Assembly (NCBI GenBank): GCA_001931535.1
Contig: CP016211.1
Coordinates: 3,872,501 to 3,936,500, forward strand
Source of the DNA: Minicystis rosea
GTDB taxonomy: Bacteria; Myxococcota_A; Polyangia; Polyangiales; Polyangiaceae
Reading direction: 5' to 3'
DNA length: 64,000 bases
The notes under the pieces are model-generated. The model searched no databases and had not been told where the DNA came from. It saw only the letters and a program-made list of their open reading frames with translations. Both the position numbers and the translations under genes were made by a program. Each line of letters starts with the position of its first letter. Positions within the stretch are counted from its first letter, which is position 1. Shown here one piece after another: positions 1-7,924 of this stretch.

Positions 1-1026
1 GAGGTGCCCGGCCGGCCGCGCCCACTTGACCTCACCCGCATGGGGCATGGCGATGGGGATGCCGCTCCGGTTGTGATAGAAATACGCGAGCGCGTCGTAC
101 TTGAGCTTCTTGTAGAGCCCGCGACCGACGGAGAAGGGATAGCTGGTCTCCTCTCCGACCCTCAGCTTGAAGCCCTCGCCGGTGGCTTTCATCGCAGTGA
201 AATCGACGAGGTGCACCTGCTCGCCGGAGGCGGCGTCGCGGCCGTTGAAGAGCGTATCGCCGCTCGCCACCACGGAGCCGGACGACGAGATCACCTCCCA
301 CTTGAGGGGCGAGCTCGACGGGCTCGAGACGATGGCGCGCTTGTTGAGGCCGGGGAAATAGCCAACCTGATTGACCCGCACCTTGGGCACGGGAGGGGCC
401 TTGTGGGCGACGGGCGGGGTGAACTGCGGATCGTCGAGGTGGACGTCGTCGATGCAAACGCTGAACGCGCCGCTCGGCTTGGCCAGGTTGCCGCCCAAGT
501 GGAACGTCAGCTCCGCGGTGGCATCGTCGGCCGCGCCCATGGTGAATTGAGCCGCGTACGTCTGCGGGGTCGTCGAAAGATCGATGGCCGCGGCCCAATA
601 CTCCGCATACGGCGGGCCCGCCATTCCGAGCTTCGGGCGCGCCCGCGTGGGCTCGGTCGCCCAGGCTTTGAAATGAATGGTGTAGGTGTGCCCCTTTTGA
701 ATCACCATCTCGCGGTGACGCATCTGCGCGTCCCACGCGTTCGTGCCCTTGTTCTCGACGCGCAGGCAGAAGGCGCCTTTTTCGATGGTGGCTTTGCCGT
801 CGGCCGGGGCGCTGAACGACGTCGTCCACGGGAGGCTCGTGCCGTCGTCGAACGTGCCGTTCTTGATCAGGTTGTTGCCGGCGCCCTTGGGATTGCCCGG
901 GGCCCCTGCTTGAGCCGCGGGCTCACCAACCGCAGGTGACGGCTGCTCGGTGGAGGCGCCGGCACAGCCCGAGGCCGCTGCGGCGCCGAAGGCGAAGAGC
1001 CAGGGAATCGAAGGGGCAAGTCGCAT
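1..1026 (-). CDS. GH9-family endoglucanase lipoprotein with N-terminal CBM4/9 domain (3' end outside window)
   Basis: Predicted secreted beta-1,4-glucanase acting on cellulose at the cell surface; only the first 342 codons are here. A signal peptide ends at a lipobox-like ASGC (Cys21). Residues about 50-205 look like a CBM4/9 jelly roll (NLIKNGTFDDG start, CIDDVHLDDP end). Residues about 215-320 look like the Ig-like CelD_N domain (VRVNQVGYFPG), and the last residues (YDALAYFYHNRSGIPI) are the typical entry into a GH9 catalytic barrel. The catalytic residues lie beyond position 1, so the GH9 call rests on domain order. The gene starts 14 nt after the GH48 stop and is the last visible gene of the leftward cellulase operon. 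The start is the ATG just before the hydrophobic leader; no strong ribosome binding site is seen. Confidence 0.85.
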   Translation of the reverse strand, partial: MRLAPSIPWLFAFGAAAASGCAGASTEQPSPAVGEPAAQAGAPGNPKGAGNNLIKNGTFDDGTSLPWTTSFSAPADGKATIEKGAFCLRVENKGTNAWDAQMRHREMVIQKGHTYTIHFKAWATEPTRARPKLGMAGPPYAEYWAAAIDLSTTPQTYAAQFTMGAADDATAELTFHLGGNLAKPSGAFSVCIDDVHLDDPQFTPPVAHKAPPVPKVRVNQVGYFPGLNKRAIVSSPSSSPLKWEVISSSGSVVASGDTLFNGRDAASGEQVHLVDFTAMKATGEGFKLRVGEETSYPFSVGRGLYKKLKYDALAYFYHNRSGIPIAMPHAGEVKWARPAGHL

Positions 1027-1040
1027 GTGCTCGCTCGCGA

Positions 1041-3152
1041 TCAGGGGAAGAGCCAACCGTAGGTGGCATAAGCCAGCGCGCAATGGGCTTGCGCCCAGAA
1101 CCGATGATAGACGAAGGAGGGCGGCTGGCCACCGTCGAGATAAGCCTTCACCTTGCCCCACGAGGGATCATCCTTGTACTTCGATCGGATGCTGAAGAAC
1201 GTGGACTTCGCATCGATCACGTCCCCATTCGGCATCTTGCCCGTGAAGCCCGGCGGGACGTAGAGCGGCTCGTTGAAGCGTTTGTAGTCCTTGCGCACCT
1301 CGGGGTTCGTCAAGCCCTTCTCCGTGCGGTGCTTGGCCCACATCCGATCGAGGAGCTCCTTCGCGAGCTTCTGCGCCTCCTTGTCCTTCGCCTTCGCCGC
1401 ATAGAAGGTCAGCGTCTGGGCATAGGCGGCCGTGGTGCCCACGTCGTCCGTGGAATTGAGCACCTTGACGTGGAGACCGGCGTTGAAGCTCTTGTCGTTC
1501 GTGAAGGTCCGCGTCTTCTCGTTCCAATCGAGCGACGGTTGACCGGACCACTGGAGCGTGGACGGGATCTCGTAACCACCGTCCTTGAGGAGCTTGGTGT
1601 TGGCCTTGGCCCAGGCGACCCACTTGTCGAGCACCAGCTTGGCGTTGGGATCGCCGCTCGCATAGTAGTACTCGGCGACGCGCTCCACGCTCCAGACCTG
1701 GAAGCCGAACCACTCGTTGCTCGGCGGATCGACGAAGACGGGCGCCTCGTCGTAGGCCATGCCGTAGAACGTCTTGGTGCCTTTGGGCGGCGCCTCGTAG
1801 CGGCCCTTCCAGCTGTTGGTCGCGCCGCCGGCGATGGCGCCCTCGGAGGACTGGAGCCAGCGATAGAACTCGATCTGCCGCGTCAGGCTCGTGTCCCAGT
1901 CGCGCGCGCCGTTCGGTGAAACCGGCTTGAGCGCCGGGCTCTTGGCGAGCGCATAAGCGGCCATCGGGTTCTGGTAGCCGGAGTGGTTGTGGCTCGAGGC
2001 GATGCGCCAGGCCCAGCCACCGCCCGGCGGCGCCGAGCCGCCCCAAGCATAGAACCAGGAGATGAGATAATGGGCCGAGCCGTAACCCTTGCTCGTCGGG
2101 CAGCTCGGGCTCGTGCAGCCCATCGTCTTGAAGTACTTGTCGAAGAACGAATAGCGCGTGTAGTCACCGAGCTTCGCCGCCTTCTTGGTCACGGCGTCGA
2201 CGGACGCATTGCCGCCCTGCTCGTCGGCCCACACCTTGGCCCAATAAGCCGCCTGCACGGCGCGCGCATCCGCGTCGGGCGCGGCGCTGTACTTCCATTG
2301 CTTGGCGTACGATCCGGCCTTCTGGAAGATGTCGAGATAGCCGTGCGACCCGCCCCATTTGAAGTCTTCCCAGGTCGGCTGGGTGACGGCCTCCCAACAC
2401 GACTCCTGCGGGCCGCGCTGGAAGGTGTTGATCAGCACGGCGCGGGCCGAGGGGTCGCCCGAGCGGCCGAATCCATACCAGTTGTCGACATCCATCAGCC
2501 AGTGCATGCCGTAGATGTCGGGCGTCCCATAAGCGGCCTTGAGCTCCGTGGCGATCGGGTCCGTCCCGATGGCGACCGAGCTGTCGAGCGGCTTCGGATA
2601 CTGATTTGGAAGATCGCCCTCCTCCGCGTACGTGGCCGGCTTGGCCGCGCTGTACGAAGCATTGGTGGGCTGCTCCGACGGCCGCGGGATCATGTAGTAT
2701 TCGAGGCTCGACCAAGCCCTGTCGAGAAAGCTCCAGTCCTTGGTGGCGCGGCCATACGCCGCTTCCAACCAGATCCAGTAGCTGTACGCCTCGGAGGTCG
2801 TCTCGTGGCCGTGATCGGGGGCCTCGACGATGAGGGTCTCGATGGAGTGATACGGAATGCCCTCGGGGCTGAAGTAGCCATTCGACATCTTGTGGATGTC
2901 GGTCCAGAGGGCGAGAAAACGATCGGTGTTGACGTTGCCCGTCTGTTTGGTGGGCGGCTCGGGCGCGGCGGGCGGCGCGGACGGAGACGTGGGGCCGGCA
3001 GGCTTGCTCGGCGCCTGAGCCTGCGATTGCGCGGGCACAGGGGCATCGGTCGCCGGCGCATCGGCCGCCTGCGAAGGAATGCAGGCGGCCCCGAAGAGCG
3101 AGGCCAGCGCCGTGAAGCCCAAAGGAACGACAATACCGTGGTGCGCTCTCAT
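1041..3152 (-). CDS. GH48 cellulase lipoprotein (processive cellobiohydrolase)
   Basis: Predicted reducing-end-acting processive cellulase, the key enzyme of many bacterial cellulose systems. The 703-residue product has a lipoprotein leader (Cys24), a Pro/Ala linker to about residue 70, then a full-length GH48 domain to the C terminus. The motif NGYFSPEGIPYHSIETLIVE (residues 91-110) is highly diagnostic; GH48 enzymes place the catalytic acid glutamate in this segment, here Glu105 or Glu110. SEAYSYWIWLEAAYG and MHWLMDVDNWYGFG also match the family. The ATG at 3152 is chosen over an upstream in-frame start because GGAGG lies just before it and the lipoprotein leader begins there. It sits between the CBM lipoprotein (81 nt upstream) and GH9 (14 nt downstream). 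It has no CBM of its own, so neighbouring CBM lipoproteins may supply binding (inference). Confidence 0.95.
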   Translation of the reverse strand: MRAHHGIVVPLGFTALASLFGAACIPSQAADAPATDAPVPAQSQAQAPSKPAGPTSPSAPPAAPEPPTKQTGNVNTDRFLALWTDIHKMSNGYFSPEGIPYHSIETLIVEAPDHGHETTSEAYSYWIWLEAAYGRATKDWSFLDRAWSSLEYYMIPRPSEQPTNASYSAAKPATYAEEGDLPNQYPKPLDSSVAIGTDPIATELKAAYGTPDIYGMHWLMDVDNWYGFGRSGDPSARAVLINTFQRGPQESCWEAVTQPTWEDFKWGGSHGYLDIFQKAGSYAKQWKYSAAPDADARAVQAAYWAKVWADEQGGNASVDAVTKKAAKLGDYTRYSFFDKYFKTMGCTSPSCPTSKGYGSAHYLISWFYAWGGSAPPGGGWAWRIASSHNHSGYQNPMAAYALAKSPALKPVSPNGARDWDTSLTRQIEFYRWLQSSEGAIAGGATNSWKGRYEAPPKGTKTFYGMAYDEAPVFVDPPSNEWFGFQVWSVERVAEYYYASGDPNAKLVLDKWVAWAKANTKLLKDGGYEIPSTLQWSGQPSLDWNEKTRTFTNDKSFNAGLHVKVLNSTDDVGTTAAYAQTLTFYAAKAKDKEAQKLAKELLDRMWAKHRTEKGLTNPEVRKDYKRFNEPLYVPPGFTGKMPNGDVIDAKSTFFSIRSKYKDDPSWGKVKAYLDGGQPPSFVYHRFWAQAHCALAYATYGWLFP

Positions 3153-3232
3153 CTCCCGCCTCCAACCCCTCTCCGTCACACGGCGGGGGCTCACGTCCCC
3201 GCGATCGTGGGCAGAGTCATCGACCGCATCAA

Positions 3233-3949
3233 TCACGGGCAGCCGGTGAGCTCGATGTCATCCACCCAGACGTCGTAGGCGGCGCCGGGCGTGTTCACCT
3301 GCCATTGCACGCCGTACATCTTCGTCCGCTCGACGGACGCCGGGTGCGGCGCGCCCCAACCGGCGAGCTGGCTCGCGCTCCCGAAGGGGATGGTGTACTT
3401 CGTCCACGTGGGCGTGAGCTCCAGATCCATGCCGAAATCGTTGAAGCAGGCCGTACACACCTTGCCTTCGGGATCGGTGTTGCCGTCCGGCAGCTTCACC
3501 CGCACGCGCGTGGGCGAGTTCGACTTGGCCCAGAACGAGATGCCTTTGTAGGCCGAGAGATCGTGTGGGCCTTTGGGGTCGACGAAGTTGAACCCCATGC
3601 CGACGTAAACCACGTCACCCGTGCCCACTTTGCCACTGATGTGCGCCGCGAATTTGGACCCGTTGGCGCCGCCCGGCGACATGGCGAACGTGCCGCCCGC
3701 CGCCGGTGCGATGGTGGAGCCCGCCTTGTCACCGAAGGTGTACCAGTAACCGCTCCGGCCTTTGTTGAGGGCGATCTGGTTGTTCTCGTCCTCGGCGTCG
3801 TCGAGCATGCCGTCGGGCCCGCACCTCTTCGCGTCCGTCGCGCTCACGGCCGCGGCGGTGCCGCCGTTCGCGGGTGCGCCGTCGGGGATGCACCCCAGCG
3901 GGCCGAGAATGCCGATCACGCTCGCGAGCAAAGATCCGTATCGATTCAT
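3233..3949 (-). CDS. Carbohydrate-binding lipoprotein (CBM11/CIA30-like jelly roll), no catalytic domain
   Basis: A 238-residue predicted lipoprotein (Cys20 after GILGPLG). After a short Ala/Gly spacer the rest is one beta-rich domain: SGYWYTFGDKAG, DLSAYKGISFWAKS, VRVKLPDGNTDP and YDVWVDDIELTGCP. This pattern matches the galactose-binding-like fold of CBM11/CIA30-type domains that bind beta-glucans. No hydrolase motif is present, so the likely role is to hold cellulose or oligosaccharides at the outer surface beside GH48 and GH9. The ATG at 3949 is preferred over an upstream GTG at 3961 because GGAG lies about 8 nt before it and it begins the hydrophobic leader. It lies 26 nt after the porin stop, in the same operon. 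Confidence 0.75.
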   Translation of the reverse strand: MNRYGSLLASVIGILGPLGCIPDGAPANGGTAAAVSATDAKRCGPDGMLDDAEDENNQIALNKGRSGYWYTFGDKAGSTIAPAAGGTFAMSPGGANGSKFAAHISGKVGTGDVVYVGMGFNFVDPKGPHDLSAYKGISFWAKSNSPTRVRVKLPDGNTDPEGKVCTACFNDFGMDLELTPTWTKYTIPFGSASQLAGWGAPHPASVERTKMYGVQWQVNTPGAAYDVWVDDIELTGCP

Positions 3950-3975
3950 GTCATTCTCCACGTCGCGAAATCAGC

Positions 3976-5646
3976 CTACCACCACATGCTCGCCTGGAGC
4001 TTCAGGACGTTCAGATCCGGACGCGAGTTGGGCGCGCCGCGCTGATCGGGATCGAGCGAGAGCGTGGGCGTCCCGAAGCCGCTCGGGAGCGTGGGCGCGG
4101 GCGGCGGCTGCACGCAGTGGAGCCCGGTGTCGCCCGTGGGACACGCGCGTTGGTTGTACATGTAACGAGAGTACTGGAACGAGATCTCCTCGTGCGTGAC
4201 GAAGGCCGTGCGGAACACGATGCGCGGCGAGAGGATGCCGAACGACTGCTCGGGGATCTTGGAGTTCGGCTGTACGCGGTCGTAACGGATACCGATGCCG
4301 AGCCACTTGAGCGGCGTGCCGAGGAGGTCGGCGCCGTACTTGAGCTTCTTCACTCCATCCATGTCCGGATCGTCGCTCGACACGGAGTTGAACATCATGA
4401 AGAAGGAGGCGGCGAGGTCCGGCCCATCCCCCCAGAATTGGCTCCTCGGCGACTTGAGGTTGGCGAGCAGGTTGGCCAGGCTGAAATCGTATTGGAGGAG
4501 CAGCGTGTTGATTTTGCCGTTGCCGTTGCTCGACTTGGTGGGACCGTCGAGATAATTGCCCTGGAGGCCCTGCGAGTAGGTTTGGCCACCGCCCGAGTGG
4601 ATGACCTCGACAACGTCGGTGACGACCGTCGCGTGGTTCGCCCGGATGTGGGAAAAGCCGAGATAGAGCTCGCCGGCAGGCGTGTTGCTCACGCGGATCT
4701 CGGGGCCGAGGATGGTGACGCTGCCGTCGGGGAGGCCCGTGAACGGCTGGGGATTGGCCGAGTTCGCCGTCCGATCTTCCTCCTTCGCCCACGCGTGCAG
4801 GACGTGGAAGTTGAGGTCGATGATCTTGTTCCAGCTCACGCCGCCGTGGCCGTGGAAGAGCAGAGAGAACTTGGACGGGTTGTACATGTTGGGGTCGGGC
4901 TGCTTGACGCCGAACCCCTGCTCCGCCCAAAGGGTCACCTTGTCGATGTCGATGGCCATGCGCACCGACTCGCCCATCGCGTGGGTGCGGCCGAAGAGGT
5001 ACGTATCGTATCGACCAGCGTCGTATTTGCCGGAGCCGCCATATCGATTCCAGAAGCTGCCCACCTTGGCTTCGAGGCGGACGTTCTGATAGCCGAGGTG
5101 CGGTGTCAGCGTGACCCACGCTTGGGCGATGCCGAATTGGGCCTTCGCGTTCTGCCAAGCAGCATCGGTGAAGTTGAAGCCCTGGAGGCCGACGGTGCCC
5201 TTCACCCACGAGTTGCCGTAGGAGAGGAAGACCTCGGACCAATCCTTCGCTTGAACGCCGGTGTACTGCCAGCTCAAGTATTGATCGTCGGGGACGAGCG
5301 GATAGTGAACGGTGCTCGCCGACTGACCCGTTGCCGGGTTGTCGTTGTGCCCGAGACCGATACGCATGGGAGCCCGGAAATAGCCATGGAAGTCGAACTT
5401 CCAATCACCGGGCACCGAGATGCCGCCGAACGTCGACGGCCCGCGCGCAGCCGGCGGCGGTGGCATTGGTGCGGCTTGGGCGGGTTGTGCGACTGGCGCG
5501 CCCGGCGCCGGCGCCGCGCCCGGTGCCGAATCGGCGGGGGGCGGAGCTGCGGAGTTCCCCATTTGCACCACGGGGGCCTCCTGGGCGCGAGCAATCCCGG
5601 GCGCGATCAGCGCACAAACGAAGACCGCCCTTGTCAGCGTACGCAT
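3976..5646 (-). CDS. Outer-membrane beta-barrel, porin-like, of the cellulase operon
   Basis: A 556-residue protein with a cleavable signal peptide (ends near IARAQ), a Pro/Ala-rich periplasmic stretch to about residue 68, then alternating aromatic/polar strands typical of a porin-sized barrel (WKFDFHGYFRAPMRIGLG, FLSYGNSWVKGTVGLQGF, LTPHLGYQNVRLEAKVGS). It ends in Met-Trp-Trp, a terminal aromatic like the outer-membrane insertion signal. No family name can be assigned with certainty; it resembles other long myxobacterial barrel proteins such as the TIGR04551 protein encoded at 35719-37884. Its place before the CBM, GH48 and GH9 genes suggests uptake of cello-oligosaccharides or surface organisation of the enzymes (inference). 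GGAGGTAGAG precedes the ATG. The 203-nt gap upstream holds hairpin repeats. Confidence 0.75.
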   Translation of the reverse strand: MRTLTRAVFVCALIAPGIARAQEAPVVQMGNSAAPPPADSAPGAAPAPGAPVAQPAQAAPMPPPPAARGPSTFGGISVPGDWKFDFHGYFRAPMRIGLGHNDNPATGQSASTVHYPLVPDDQYLSWQYTGVQAKDWSEVFLSYGNSWVKGTVGLQGFNFTDAAWQNAKAQFGIAQAWVTLTPHLGYQNVRLEAKVGSFWNRYGGSGKYDAGRYDTYLFGRTHAMGESVRMAIDIDKVTLWAEQGFGVKQPDPNMYNPSKFSLLFHGHGGVSWNKIIDLNFHVLHAWAKEEDRTANSANPQPFTGLPDGSVTILGPEIRVSNTPAGELYLGFSHIRANHATVVTDVVEVIHSGGGQTYSQGLQGNYLDGPTKSSNGNGKINTLLLQYDFSLANLLANLKSPRSQFWGDGPDLAASFFMMFNSVSSDDPDMDGVKKLKYGADLLGTPLKWLGIGIRYDRVQPNSKIPEQSFGILSPRIVFRTAFVTHEEISFQYSRYMYNQRACPTGDTGLHCVQPPPAPTLPSGFGTPTLSLDPDQRGAPNSRPDLNVLKLQASMWW

Positions 5647-5676
5647 CGGTATCTCTACCTCCAGTTCGCCATCACA

Positions 5677-5817
5677 CGAAGGCTGGCTCGTCCAGCCTGG
5701 GGTTTGGGCCCGCTCGAGGCCCCATCGTCAATCGAAGGCTGGCTCGTCCAGCCAGGGTTTGGAGCCGCTCGTAGCCCCATCGTCAATCGAAGGCCGCTCG
5801 CGGCTCCATCATCATCG
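5677..5817 (-). repeat. Tandem two-hairpin repeat, 2.5 copies, in the intercistronic leader of the porin gene
   Basis: Two near-identical units (5677-5732 and 5733-5787) and one shortened unit (5788-5817). Read on the minus strand each full unit has GATGGGGC, a short loop with CGAGC and a complementary arm, then CCAAACCC and a second hairpin GGCTGG-ACGAG-CCAGCC. The partial unit keeps only the first hairpin. A diverged copy with compensatory stem changes lies at 63941-63990. The array lies between the stop at 5850 and the ribosome binding site of the porin gene, so it is transcribed with the operon. Confidence 0.85.
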
Positions 5818-5849
5818 CGCCAAGGCCTCGGTGTCGGACATCGTGAATG

Positions 5850-7453
5850 TCAGAGCCCGAACGCGTACCCGAGCTGCAAGGAAAGCGCAGGCGCGAACGC
5901 GCCGAGTAACTGCATGTATTTGAGCTCGACGAGCGGCCCCTGACGCGCCGACACCGGAACGAGGAGACCCACGCCTCCGGTGATGAAGCCCGTCCCCGCC
6001 TTCTTCCAAGCCTCGAGACGAGTGCGGGTGTCGCTCATGTAATCTTGCGCGTTGTTGTAGATGACCACACCAACGCTGCTGTCCACCTGGGCCATGCCGC
6101 CGCCGAGGACGACGTACGGGCGAGGGCCTTTGCGCGCAAACGGATCCGCCCCGAACCAGTAGGCGACGCGCGCCTCCCCGTGAAACGGCAAGAAGCCACG
6201 GCCGTTCGGCGATTTCGGGCCGCCGCGGAGCGCGACACCGACCCGGGCGCCGACGGTGAAAGGGCCGATGGCGCGATCGTAGCCGGCGAGGATTCGTGAC
6301 GTCGCGGCACCGATGCCGCCGCGGATCTCGTCACCGGACATCGGATAAGGGATGCCACCGTAGTAGGTCGACGAGGAGTCGAAGCAGGTGTAATCGCTCG
6401 TCGGGGGCCTGCACAAGTGGCCTTGTTGCCGGCGAAGACGAGAAAGTCCTGCTGGAAAGAGAGGCTCAGCCAGTTCTTCTTGCCCTCGGGCTTCGGCGCA
6501 TTGCACTCGGCGCCGGGCTCACAGGGAGGCGGCTCGTCCGTCTTCTTGTCGTGACAGCCGGGGAACTCGGGCGGGCAGTCGCCCACGTCGGGACAGCGCG
6601 CCGGCGGCGCTTGCCCGGGGAGATGCGGCGCGTCCCCCATCAGGGTGAGGCGAATCGCCACCTTGTTGGGCACGCTCCGCGAGCCGCTCCACGAAACGAG
6701 GTTCTTGTCGGCGTCGAAAGCCTGGATGTAATACGATAGCTCGCCCTGGGCGCTCCCGACCTCGGTACACGGGATCTCGACGCCGTAGCCTTTGCCCATG
6801 CCCCGCATCTCGGTCGCCTTCCATTCGGTGGCGCCGAAGGGCTTGAAGAAGACCTGCATGCGAGCCGCGTTGGTGGCGGCCGGCATCTCCGCATAAACGG
6901 GGAGCGGCGTGAGCGTGGCCTGCTCGGCGATGACGGTGTGGACCAAATCACCGCTCGCGCCGGGCTGCGGTGGCACCGGCTGCGGCTGCGAAGGCTTCGG
7001 CGGCGGCCCTTTCGGCGCGGCGCCGCCACCCTTCTTGGCCTCTGCAAAGGCGGACTCGATCTCGGGAGAGAGGAGGTCGGCATCGGGCGACACGCTCGCA
7101 TCCAACTTGAGCGCGGCGGCAAATTGTGCCTTGCCCTGATCGACCGCGTTCATGCCACCGATGTAGACGACGCCGAGATCGCAGAGGAGCTGCGCACGCA
7201 CCTTGGCCGAGCAAGCATCGTTGGCCTCGCACAGCGCGACCGCCTGCTTCAGCTTCTTCTCCGCGTCGGTGAACTTGGTGCCGAGGTAGTCGGTGTAGAT
7301 CGCTTTCTTGGCGAGCTCGAGCGCCTCCGCGTCCTTCGCCCCGTCCTTGGGCGGAGCGGCCATGGCGCTCGGCAGAGACGCAGTGAGCACGAGAGCACCG
7401 GCGAGCCCGGCCACCCCTGCGATCGTTTTGCATCGCGCGATAAGCGACGACAT
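5850..7453 (-). pseudogene. Secreted repeat-domain protein with C-terminal outer-membrane barrel, split by a one-base frameshift
   Basis: Two overlapping frames together encode one protein of about 534 residues. The first part (from the ATG at 7453) has a signal peptide (PSAMA), a helical region of TPR-like character (LELAKKAIYTDYLGTKF, CDLGVVYIGGMNAVDQGKAQ), a Pro-rich linker and a beta domain ending SLSFQQDFLVFAGNKATC. The second frame continues at about 6406 with SDYTCFDSSSTYYGG and a barrel-like end (RPYVVLGGGMAQVDSSVGV, LELKYMQLL, terminal LQLGYAFGL). The frames join if the five-base run at 6403-6407 had one more base. It is the first gene of the cellulase operon, downstream of paired motif sites. 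Function unknown; related TPR-plus-barrel proteins are common in Polyangiales. Sequencing error is as likely as true inactivation. Confidence 0.7.
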
Positions 7454-7614
7454 GGATCGACCTTACACCCACGCATCGAGCGGTGACAAGAGCTTGAGCA
7501 AGCGCGAAGTGATGCTTTTGCGCTTTCTGCGACGCGTCAGAAGACGCTCCGTGGGACGACGTTTATCGCGTTCGAAGAAGCTGCGATCCATCGGGAATTC
7601 ATGGCATTCACGAT

Positions 7615-7639
7615 GTGTCAGAACCGAATGACGCGAAAT
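7615..7639 (+). promoter_or_regulatory. Cellulase-locus operator-like motif, site 1
   Basis: GTGTCAG, 7 nt, then TGACGCGAAAT. The core is an inverted repeat (GTGTCA with TGACGC) followed by a fixed GAAAT tail. Full match to the consensus from the other sites in the locus. Confidence 0.7.
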
Positions 7640-7658
7640 CGAACGAGGGTTCCCGTTC

Positions 7659-7683
7659 GTGTCAGCAACGACTGACGCGAAAT
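7659..7683 (+). promoter_or_regulatory. Cellulase-locus operator-like motif, site 2
   Basis: GTGTCAG, 7 nt, then TGACGCGAAAT; identical in both arms to site 1 and in the same orientation, 44 nt away, which is close to four helical turns. Confidence 0.7.
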
Positions 7684-7924
7684 ATTTCAGGGCCTCCGGA
7701 AAGGGCCTTCGGGATCGGGGCAGCGACGAGTGCCTCGAAAACGGGACGGGTTCCATGCAGCGCCGTGGAGACGGCGTGCGCCGTGACGTACGAGGCCGTG
7801 CACTCCATCGCGATCGCGCCGTGGCGCTCCGCGTTGCACCCGCGTCGAGGCCGCGAGAATCTTCCCCGGCGCAGTCGTTTTGGTAGCATCTCTCGCACGA
7901 ACGCCGCGAGGCGGAGGCTGCCGA

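Larger units (their letters stand above)
7454..7924. other. Divergent intergenic region between the cellulase operon and the sensor kinase
   Basis: This 471-nt stretch has no convincing gene. It holds two direct copies of the 25-bp cellulase-locus motif (7615-7639 and 7659-7683) spaced 44 nt apart. A TAGCAT hexamer at 7884-7889 is a possible -10 element for the kinase gene, with no clear -35. Confidence 0.6.

Noticed and set aside
3947..3971. Possible motif copy ending GTCGCGAAAT before the CBM lipoprotein gene
   Set aside because: Spacing is one base short, arms match poorly, and it overlaps a start codon inside an operon.
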